Shown: positions 5,692 through 11,384 of the stretch, one piece after another
How positions within the stretch are numbered: position 1 is the first letter of the stretch
Layout: each line of letters begins with the position of its first letter
Made by a program: the position numbers and the translations under genes
Notes under the pieces: model-generated
The model's database searches: none
What the model was told of the DNA's origin: nothing
Seen by the model: only the letters and a program-made list of their open reading frames with translations
NCBI GenBank assembly: GCA_934503195.1
Contig: CAKSVM010000094.1
Coordinates: 1 to 11,384, forward strand
Length of the DNA: 11,384 nucleotides
Origin: an uncultured Eubacteriales bacterium
Lineage (GTDB): Bacteria > Bacillota > Clostridia > Oscillospirales > CAG-272
Reading direction: 5' to 3'

Positions 5692-7029
5692 TTGAGGATT
5701 TTTGATTTTCTTTTCTCGATCGTCTTCGGCCCGGGGCTTTCGGCGGCGGTTTTCGGATGCGGAATCGCGCTTACCTTGTCGCTCGGACTTTTTAAGCGGC
5801 CGGGAAAGCTGATCGCGGCTCTGCGGCCTGAGAAGGGAGGCGGAATGTCGTCGGCAAGGGCGATGTGCGTCGCGCTTGCCGGGACGCTCGGGGTGGGGAA
5901 CATCGCCGGGGTTGCTTCGGCGATCGCGATCGGCGGCGACGGTGCGGTTTTCTGGATGATTGTAAGCTCGTTTTTCGCGATGGCGATAAAATACGCCGAG
6001 ACGGTTCTCGCGCTCGGACACAGGCGGAAGCTTTTTGGAACGTTTCACGGCGGCGCGTTTTTTGTCTTCGAGGATCTCGGGACGGGATTTTCGCGGTTTT
6101 CCGCTTATCTTTTCGCGGTTCTCTGCGTTCTGTCGTCCTTCATGATCGGAAGTTCGGTTCAGTCGGACGCGGCGGCGGCCTGTCTTGAAATGATCTTCGG
6201 CGTCGATCCGCGGATTTCCGGCGCGGTGCTCGGAATTCTGGCGTTTTTCGTCGTGTCGGGCGGACTTTCGAGAATTTCGGACGTTACCTCGGCGGCGGTT
6301 CCGGTAGCGAGTATCGGGATTGTGGTGATTTCTTTCTATATTATTATAGCGAATCTCGGGCTGATTCCGTCGGTGATCTCCTCGATAATCTCGGACGCGC
6401 TCGGCGCGGGGGCGTTTTCGGGCGGGATTTTCGGATTTCTGACCTCACGGACGCTCTCGATCGGCGTCGCGCGTGGAGTCGTCTCGAACGAGGCGGGATG
6501 CGGAACGGCTCCGATCGCGCATTCAAGCTCTGACGTGAAGATTCCGGCGGTTCAGGGCGTCTGGGGGATGCTTGAGGTCGCGATCGACACGCCGGTGCTC
6601 TGCACGCTGACCGCACTGGTTGTGCTTATAGCGAGGGAGCGCGGGGCTATTCTGACGTCCGACGGGATGGAGACCGCGCTTATGGCTTACGGTGAGTTCA
6701 TTCCGTTTTCGGGGATTTTCCTCTCGGCGGCTGTGACGATTTTCGCCTTCGCGGCGATGATCTGCTGGTTTTATTACGGGAGCGAGAGCCTGCGGTTTAT
6801 TTCCGGCGTGCGGCGGGGGAAGGCTTTGACGCGGGTTTATTCGGTTTTTTATTCGTTTGCGGTATTTTTCGGCGCGTTTATTCCGGGCGGGATTCTGTGG
6901 AGCCTTTCGGACATTTCGATAAGCGCGATGACGATTCTGAATCTTTTCTGCGTGATGCGCTGTCTTCCCGCGATAAAACGCGAAACTGACGCGTATTTCG
7001 GCGGCTCATGGAACTCCGTGAGTAACTAG
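5692..7029 (+). CDS. Sodium:alanine/glycine symporter (AGCS family)
   Basis: An inner-membrane secondary transporter that takes up alanine or glycine with sodium. It is a very hydrophobic 445-residue protein, normal for the family. Clear family blocks are GVGNIAGVASAIAIGGDG (about residues 67-84), leading into AVFWM and MAIKYAETVLA; SNEAGCGTAPIAH (265-277); QGVWGMLEVAIDTPVLCTL; and AAMICWFYYGSESL near the end. In the GGxGAxFWM signature the usual Pro is Asp and the following Trp is Ile, so the amino acid carried may differ. The TTG start at 5692 is preferred for its strong GGGGGAGGT six bases upstream; the frame also stays open to a GTG at 5614, which would add 26 residues. It is transcribed divergently from groES, stands alone, and probably ends at the hairpin and T-run at 7076-7109. 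No link to the sugar operon is evident. Confidence 0.92.
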   Translation: MRIFDFLFSIVFGPGLSAAVFGCGIALTLSLGLFKRPGKLIAALRPEKGGGMSSARAMCVALAGTLGVGNIAGVASAIAIGGDGAVFWMIVSSFFAMAIKYAETVLALGHRRKLFGTFHGGAFFVFEDLGTGFSRFSAYLFAVLCVLSSFMIGSSVQSDAAAACLEMIFGVDPRISGAVLGILAFFVVSGGLSRISDVTSAAVPVASIGIVVISFYIIIANLGLIPSVISSIISDALGAGAFSGGIFGFLTSRTLSIGVARGVVSNEAGCGTAPIAHSSSDVKIPAVQGVWGMLEVAIDTPVLCTLTALVVLIARERGAILTSDGMETALMAYGEFIPFSGIFLSAAVTIFAFAAMICWFYYGSESLRFISGVRRGKALTRVYSVFYSFAVFFGAFIPGGILWSLSDISISAMTILNLFCVMRCLPAIKRETDAYFGGSWNSVSN

Positions 7030-7061
7030 TTCCAAAAGAATAAAAATATTTGAAATTTGTA

Positions 7062-7090
7062 TTGACAAACCGGGGAAATGGTGGTATAAT
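7062..7090 (+). promoter_or_regulatory. Consensus sigma-A promoter of the sugar operon
   Basis: A perfect TTGACA (7062-7067), a 17-base spacer and a perfect TATAAT (7085-7090) with the extended -10 TG two bases further upstream (7080 area, TGGTGG before the box). It is the best promoter in the window and drives the three genes at 7128-11309. A promoter this strong usually needs a repressor, and the inverted repeat at 7076-7106 covers its -10 box and start point. Confidence 0.93.
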
Positions 7091-7106
7091 ATAGATACCA
7101 CCATTT
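7076..7106. promoter_or_regulatory. Operator: perfect 12+12 bp inverted repeat over the -10 box
   Basis: AAATGGTGGTAT (7076-7087) and ATACCACCATTT (7095-7106) are exact reverse complements with a 7-base centre. The left arm covers the last nine spacer bases and half of TATAAT; the right arm covers the expected transcription start. A dimeric repressor bound here would shut the promoter. The arm core GGTAT/ATACC is loosely like sites of GntR-type regulators, but I cannot name the family, and no regulator gene is in the window. Confidence 0.85.
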
Positions 7107-7109
7107 TTT
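7076..7109 (+). terminator. Same hairpin as a likely terminator for the symporter
   Basis: For transcripts arriving from the symporter gene, the 12-bp stem at 7076-7106 is followed by a run of six T (7104-7109, part of the stem end), which fits a rho-independent terminator. Transcripts from the promoter at 7062-7090 start inside the right arm and cannot form it. So one element may both end the upstream unit and control the downstream one. Confidence 0.5.
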
Positions 7110-7127
7110 ATTTCCGGAGGGATTAAA

Positions 7128-8558
7128 ATGAATATGAAATCAAGGCCGAAGGTCGGTATGCTCCTCATCGGGGCGAAGAGATTCCGCGAGCTTGGAATCG
7201 GCACGGCCGACGGTACATACGAGTCGAGAAAGCTCGGCGAGGCCGAGCGGTATCTGAATCGTTTCGGCGAGTTCGCCGACATTGTTTACGACGGAATTGT
7301 CTATGAGCGCGAGGACGTTCAGCGGACGATCGACCTCTTCTTTAAGGAGCGCGTCGACTGCGTCTTCGCGATGTATCTCTCGTGGGCGGAGGACTTCACG
7401 TGGATTCACTTCCTGCGCGATATGCCGCCCATGCCGATCTTCTTCTCGTCGATTGTACGCGATAAGCTCGAAATCGTCGACACGAACGACGAGAATCAGT
7501 TCATCGACTTCCTGTCGGCGGGCGCGCTCGTCGGGGTTCAGGAGGCATCGGGATCGTTCAGACGCTTTGACCGCCCGATGTGCGAGAGCTTTATCGGAAC
7601 GCTCGACGAGGTGGCCGGAAGGTTCAGAATCTTCGCGAAGGCCGCGCACGTCCGCGCGCTTCTCAGGAGGACGAATCTGAGTCTCCTCTCCTGCTACAAC
7701 GAGGCGATGTGGGCGACCTATCTCGATCCCTACAACATTTTCGCGAAGATCGGGCCCGAGATCCACTTCCTGAGCGTTCAGGAGCTGACCGACGAGATTT
7801 CGAAGGTTCCGGACGATTTCACCGAGGAGCTGACAAAGTCGATCGCCGACAGCTACCGGATGATGCCGAACGTCGACTACGAGAAATTCAAGGCGTCGGT
7901 CAGGGCGTCCTACGCGATGGAGCAGATCGCGAAGCGCGCCGACACCGATCTTCTCGTACTCAACGACATCGACACGGTGCTCTTCAGGTACGTCGGACTC
8001 AGACCCGGCTTCACGCCGACCGATAAGTCGATCGAGATGGTGACGGTTCCCGAGGGAGACATCGGCGGGGGACTCGCGACCTACATTCTCCAGATGCTCG
8101 CCGGGACGAACGCCAACTTCATCGAACCCTTCTACATCGATCACGCAAACGGCGGATTCGTCGCCGGACACGCCGGACCGAACGATTACCGCGAGGCTCC
8201 GGAGAACGTCGTCATCGCGCGCGACGAGAGATTCGCCAAGACCGCGTGGAAGTACGCCGGCGCGCCGTTCGCTTGGTACGTATTCCCGGCCGGAATGAAG
8301 ACGATGCTCCACATGAGCGAGAAGGACGGGCGGATGAAGATGGTATGCTCGGTCGTCGAGTGCCTGCCGACAAAGCATTATCTCGCGAGCTACTCGCACG
8401 CGAACTTCCGTCATCCGACGCTCAGCCCCGAGGAGCTCTTCAATCGGATTGTCGGAAACGGAGTCACGCAGCATTACGGAATCGTAGCCGGAGACGTCAC
8501 GGCCGAGCTTGAGGTTCTGGCGAAGCTCTGCGGCTTCGATTTCGTCAAGGTCGGCTGA
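7128..8558 (+). CDS. L-fucose/L-arabinose isomerase-fold sugar isomerase
   Basis: A metal-dependent aldose-ketose isomerase of the FucI/AraA fold, 476 residues, cytoplasmic. The active-site pattern is visible: VPEGDIGGG with E309, FIEPFYID with E333, GHAGP with H348 and TQHYGIVAGD with H449. These fall close to the manganese ligands known in E. coli AraA (E306, E333, H350, H450), so the enzyme is probably active. Outside these blocks it is diverged and I would not call it AraA or FucI; the sugar is unknown. The start ATG has GGAGGG at 7116-7121, six bases upstream; a second ATG lies two codons later. It is the first gene of the operon with the isomerase/kinase-like fusion 52 bases downstream, behind the operator-covered promoter. 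It would convert the free sugar to its keto or aldo partner as the first step of the pathway (inference). Confidence 0.85.
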   Translation: MNMKSRPKVGMLLIGAKRFRELGIGTADGTYESRKLGEAERYLNRFGEFADIVYDGIVYEREDVQRTIDLFFKERVDCVFAMYLSWAEDFTWIHFLRDMPPMPIFFSSIVRDKLEIVDTNDENQFIDFLSAGALVGVQEASGSFRRFDRPMCESFIGTLDEVAGRFRIFAKAAHVRALLRRTNLSLLSCYNEAMWATYLDPYNIFAKIGPEIHFLSVQELTDEISKVPDDFTEELTKSIADSYRMMPNVDYEKFKASVRASYAMEQIAKRADTDLLVLNDIDTVLFRYVGLRPGFTPTDKSIEMVTVPEGDIGGGLATYILQMLAGTNANFIEPFYIDHANGGFVAGHAGPNDYREAPENVVIARDERFAKTAWKYAGAPFAWYVFPAGMKTMLHMSEKDGRMKMVCSVVECLPTKHYLASYSHANFRHPTLSPEELFNRIVGNGVTQHYGIVAGDVTAELEVLAKLCGFDFVKVG

Positions 8559-8610
8559 GAGTCACAATAAAACAAGAAAAAGCATGATATAATAAGGAGA
8601 AAAACGCACA

Positions 8611-10425
8611 ATGAGCTTCATGTTCAACCCCTACCCCTACAACGATCCGATCGCCGTCAACCACATCACCGCGCCCGGAGTCGATCTCTCGACGATTCTG
8701 AAATGCTCCTGCTGCATAAAGGGCGAACTTAAGAAGGCGGCAGAGAAGATCCGCCGCGGAGTCATCGCGATCGACGGATATGTGACCGCGCCGTTTGAGC
8801 TTCTCGCCGGAATGGCGAAGGAGGCTGTCGAGTCGGCCGGAATCAGCGCGGAGATCGTCTGCACGCGCGGGCTTGCGAAGGACGCCGGAGAGCTTCATGA
8901 GATCCTTAAGGAAGACCTCCCCGAGGACCGCGCGAAGGATCCGGTTCTGCTCTACGGAAAGATCTGGGACAAAGGCTATCACGGCCTTATGGACGAGACG
9001 AAGGTGAATTCGGTCATCGAAAAGGCGAAGAGCTTTGACGGAATCACGATAATCGTCGGCAACGGCGCGCTCTCGCCCGATCTCATCGGAATCGCCGATT
9101 ATAAGATTTTCGCCGACATCACGCCGAAGCAGGCCGTTCTCAACGTCAAGAAGGGCGGTTACAAGAACTACGGCGTCGACGATCCGCTGCCCTTCAAGGT
9201 CGCGATGCGCCGGAATTATTACGTCGACTTTGATCAGAGCTTCAATCTCCGCAAGGGGCTGCTCGAAACCGATAATCTCGATCTCTACATCGCGGCCGAC
9301 GATCCGGAAAAGCTTGTCGCGATGCCGTATGCGACCGCGAAGGCTCTGCTTGTCCGCGCGACCGATTATCCGTTCAGATGCCGTCCGGTCTATCTTGAGG
9401 GCGTCTGGGGCGGCTACTTCACGATGAAGGAGAGAAATCTCCCGAAGGAGATGAAGAACGCGGCTTGGATTTTCGATCTCATTCCGATGGAGGTTTCGGT
9501 CGTGCTCGAGGTTGGCGGAACCGAGCTTGAGTTCCCGTACTACACGCTCATCGGCGCGAACGGAGAGAAGCTCCTCGGAAAGAAGTGCGTCGAGGATTTC
9601 CACGGCTTCTTCCCGATCAGATTCAACTTTGACGACACCTTCCATTCGTCGGGAAATATGTCGATTCAGCTTCATCCGGGCGAGAAGTTCTTAAAAGAGA
9701 ACGCGAACGAGCTCGGCCGTCAGGACGAGAGTTATTACATCGTCGCGACCGCGCAGGACGCGAAGACCTATCTCGGCTTCAATCAGGATGCCGACATTGA
9801 TCAGTTCCTCGCCGACATAAAGCGTTCGGAGAAGGAGCACACTCCGGTTGATTATCAGAAGTACATCTACGCGGTCGAGTCAAAGCCGGGCGTTCAGGTG
9901 ATGATTCCGCACGGAACGATTCACGCGTCGGGTCGAAACCAGCTGATTCTTGAAATCGGCTCGCTGACAGTCGGATCGTACACCTACAAGATGTACGATT
10001 ATTTAAGAAAGGATCTTGACGGCAATCCGCGTCCGATCCACAGCTACTACGGCGAGATGAACCTCAACCGCGATATGCGTGAGGAGTATGTCAGGGCAAA
10101 CCTCGTGAACGGCGGGAAGCGGACGCTCCGCTCGGGCGAGGGATGGGAGGAATATGTAGTCGGTGAGTGCGACAGGCTTTACTTCTCGCTCAGAAACGAG
10201 AAGTTCGGCGAAAGGATCGAAGACGACACGAAGGACGATTTCCACGTTCTGACGCTGGTTGACGGCGAAGAGGTCGAGATCAGATCAAAGAAGGATCCGT
10301 CGCTCTCGTTCACGCAGCACTTCCTCGATATCGTGGTGATTCCGGCGTCGTTCGGCGAGTACGAGATCATCAACAAGAAGCCCGGCACGATCATTGTCGA
10401 GCACAAGACGATGTTAAAGAGATGA
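8611..10425 (+). CDS. Class I mannose-6-phosphate isomerase with a degenerate kinase-like N-terminal domain
   Basis: A 604-residue two-part protein. Residues about 258-593 are a class I phosphomannose isomerase: EGVWGGYF, then zinc ligands Q353 and H355 in QLHPGEKF, E373 in DESYYIV and H438 in IPHGTIHASG. The usual catalytic Arg in TYRVYD is Lys here (K460, TYKMYDY). Ordinary class I enzymes have about 300-400 residues; the extra front part (about 1-257) resembles a nucleoside or uridine-kinase-like fold, with VIAIDGYVTAPFELL where a P-loop would be. The G-x4-GK[ST] residues are missing, so ATP binding as in active kinases is unlikely. Fusions of this kind are, from memory, found in Clostridia and annotated simply as mannose-6-phosphate isomerase. 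Start has AAGGAGA at 8594-8600, ten bases upstream. The last four bases overlap the ROK kinase gene. It probably interconverts a ketose and aldose phosphate made by that kinase (inference). Confidence 0.85.
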   Translation: MSFMFNPYPYNDPIAVNHITAPGVDLSTILKCSCCIKGELKKAAEKIRRGVIAIDGYVTAPFELLAGMAKEAVESAGISAEIVCTRGLAKDAGELHEILKEDLPEDRAKDPVLLYGKIWDKGYHGLMDETKVNSVIEKAKSFDGITIIVGNGALSPDLIGIADYKIFADITPKQAVLNVKKGGYKNYGVDDPLPFKVAMRRNYYVDFDQSFNLRKGLLETDNLDLYIAADDPEKLVAMPYATAKALLVRATDYPFRCRPVYLEGVWGGYFTMKERNLPKEMKNAAWIFDLIPMEVSVVLEVGGTELEFPYYTLIGANGEKLLGKKCVEDFHGFFPIRFNFDDTFHSSGNMSIQLHPGEKFLKENANELGRQDESYYIVATAQDAKTYLGFNQDADIDQFLADIKRSEKEHTPVDYQKYIYAVESKPGVQVMIPHGTIHASGRNQLILEIGSLTVGSYTYKMYDYLRKDLDGNPRPIHSYYGEMNLNRDMREEYVRANLVNGGKRTLRSGEGWEEYVVGECDRLYFSLRNEKFGERIEDDTKDDFHVLTLVDGEEVEIRSKKDPSLSFTQHFLDIVVIPASFGEYEIINKKPGTIIVEHKTMLKR

Positions 10426-11309
10426 AGAAGTACGTAATCGCGATAGACGCGGGCGGGACGTTTTTCAAGTCGGCGATAGTTTCGAGTGAGGCCGAGGTGC
10501 TTTCCGGGACGGTTATGACGGTTCCGGCGAACTCCGACGGAACGCCGGAGGAAGTCAAGGAAGGCTACAGGCGCACGCTTTCGGCGCAGCTTCGGAACGC
10601 GAAGGCGGCTGGGATCATGATCTCGGCCGTGGCGGTTGACACGCCGGGTCCTTTTGACTACGAGGGCGGATTTTCGAAGATGGAGCACAAGTTCAGGGCG
10701 ATTTTCGGCATCCCGCTCCGTCCGTGGATAGAGGAGAGTGTGGGGAAGCTCCCGATAACCTTCATACACGATTCGGCGGCGTTTCTGTCGGGCGAGATGT
10801 GGAATTCGCCGTACGGGGATTTTTCGAACGCGGCGGGAGTTATGATCGGCACGGGACTCGGGTTCGCGACGATGGAGAACCGGAAGGTTTTGAGAAAGCC
10901 GGACGGTTCGCCGCTCTACTCGGTATGGGCGAGTCCGTACCGCGGGAGGATCGCGGAGGATTTTGTATCAGGCCGCGGAATTTCGGCGCGGTATAAGGAC
11001 GGAAGCCATTCGGCGAAGGAGATCGAGCTTTTAGCGAAAGCCGGAGATAAAGAGGCAAAAGCGGTCTACGCCGAGACAGGCGCGATTCTCGCGGAGGTTA
11101 TAAAGCCGCATCTCATCAAAGTCGGCGCGGAGATTCTGATTTTAGGCGGGCAGATCAGCCGCGGACTTCCGCTTTTCGTTGATGAGCTTCGGGCGGGGCT
11201 TTCGGAGGTTACGACGCTCAGGGTGATAACGCGGTCGGAGCGGCTTGACGTTTCGCATATGCTCGGGGCGGCGCACGACTGCTTCACGAAGCTCGGGGTC
11301 ATCGGCTGA
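10422..11309 (+). CDS. ROK-family sugar kinase
   Basis: A sugar kinase of the ROK family (295 residues, normal length), phosphorylating a hexose or amino sugar with ATP in the cytoplasm. Visible motifs are the phosphate-1 loop IDAGGTFFKS (D9, G11-T13), VDTPGPFD, the catalytic-base region HDSAAFLSGE with D117 and E125, and the phosphate-2 loop IGTGLG (142-147). There is no DNA-binding domain in front, so it is a kinase and not a repressor of this family. Two things are odd: the ExGH sugar-contact motif and the CxCGxxGC zinc cluster of classic members are absent; their place is taken by SVWASPYRGRIAEDFVSGRG (168-187). The substrate is therefore likely unusual. The ATG overlaps the stop of the preceding gene (ATGA), so the two are translationally coupled and their products are probably needed in similar amounts. 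Last gene of the operon. Confidence 0.9.
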   Translation: MKKYVIAIDAGGTFFKSAIVSSEAEVLSGTVMTVPANSDGTPEEVKEGYRRTLSAQLRNAKAAGIMISAVAVDTPGPFDYEGGFSKMEHKFRAIFGIPLRPWIEESVGKLPITFIHDSAAFLSGEMWNSPYGDFSNAAGVMIGTGLGFATMENRKVLRKPDGSPLYSVWASPYRGRIAEDFVSGRGISARYKDGSHSAKEIELLAKAGDKEAKAVYAETGAILAEVIKPHLIKVGAEILILGGQISRGLPLFVDELRAGLSEVTTLRVITRSERLDVSHMLGAAHDCFTKLGVIG

Positions 11310-11336
11310 GCGGGTTTTCGATAACTGGCAGGGGAT

Positions 11337-11384
11337 GGCGGCGGCGAAGCCGCCGCGCAGGCGGGCACGCAGTGACCGTCCGCC
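11337..11384. repeat. GC-rich double hairpin, possible dispersed intergenic repeat
   Basis: An 8-bp perfect stem (GCGGCGGC at 11338-11345 with GCCGCCGC at 11349-11356, GAA loop) is followed by a second hairpin (GGCGGG at 11360-11365 with TCCGCC at 11379-11384) that contains an inner CAC/GTG pair. No T-run is visible before the window ends. It could be the start of the terminator region of the sugar operon or a REP-like repeat; only part of it may be in view. Confidence 0.45.

Noticed and set aside
7140..8474. Long open frame of 444 codons antisense to the sugar isomerase
   Set aside because: Its product is rich in Arg, Val, Asp and Glu with no family resemblance. It is a shadow caused by GC-rich third codon positions of the clearly conserved + strand gene.
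8588..8593. Consensus TATAAT with extended TG before the phosphomannose isomerase fusion gene
   Set aside because: No acceptable -35 at 16-18 bases, and transcription starting near 8600 would remove the gene's ribosome binding site. The gene is more simply transcribed from 7062-7090.
8545..9675. Long antisense frame of 376 codons under the phosphomannose isomerase fusion
   Set aside because: Same shadow effect; low-complexity charged product, no ribosome binding site, and the + strand protein has intact catalytic motifs.
1..11384. CRISPR array, tRNA or rRNA gene, insertion sequence, riboswitch or prophage gene
   Set aside because: I looked for regular direct repeats, clover-leaf hallmarks, transposase motifs with terminal repeats and long structured leaders, and saw none that I could support.

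Overview
The window looks like chromosomal DNA from a GC-rich member of the Clostridia (Firmicutes), probably an uncultured gut or anaerobic lineage. The evidence is GGAGG-type ribosome binding sites, sigma-A-type promoters embedded in AT-rich gaps, a groES-groEL operon behind a CIRCE operator, rho-independent terminators, a clostridial-type ferredoxin and a B12-type radical SAM protein. This placement is inferred from features, not from a database search. I see no rRNA, tRNA, CRISPR array, transposase or phage gene.

Left part (1-2918, all on +). The window opens inside a radical SAM protein whose catalytic half lies outside it. A 59-residue two-cluster ferredoxin and an unknown acidic-loop protein follow in a tight operon. 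Next, behind their own promoter and ended by a terminator, comes a small membrane-anchored protein of unknown function, then a zinc-dependent phospholipase C-like protein.

Middle (2919-5543). A two-way terminator, a decayed gene on the minus strand that still has a good promoter with a perfect palindrome in its spacer, and then the minus-strand groES-groEL operon with terminator, promoter and CIRCE site. The decayed gene resembles the C-terminal part of the small membrane protein at 1571-2128.

Right part (5548-11384, all on +). A sodium:alanine symporter (AGCS family) is transcribed divergently from groES. After it lies a compact control region: a consensus promoter whose -10 box sits inside a perfect 12+12 bp inverted repeat that is followed by a T-run. 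It leads into a three-gene operon: an L-fucose/L-arabinose isomerase-fold enzyme, a 604-residue protein with a degenerate kinase-like N-terminal half fused to a class I mannose-6-phosphate isomerase domain, and a ROK-family sugar kinase that overlaps it by 4 bases. Together these three look like a tightly regulated pathway that isomerises and phosphorylates a sugar whose identity the sequence does not reveal. This cassette and its operator are the most interesting part of the window. The window ends in a GC-rich double hairpin that looks like a dispersed intergenic repeat.
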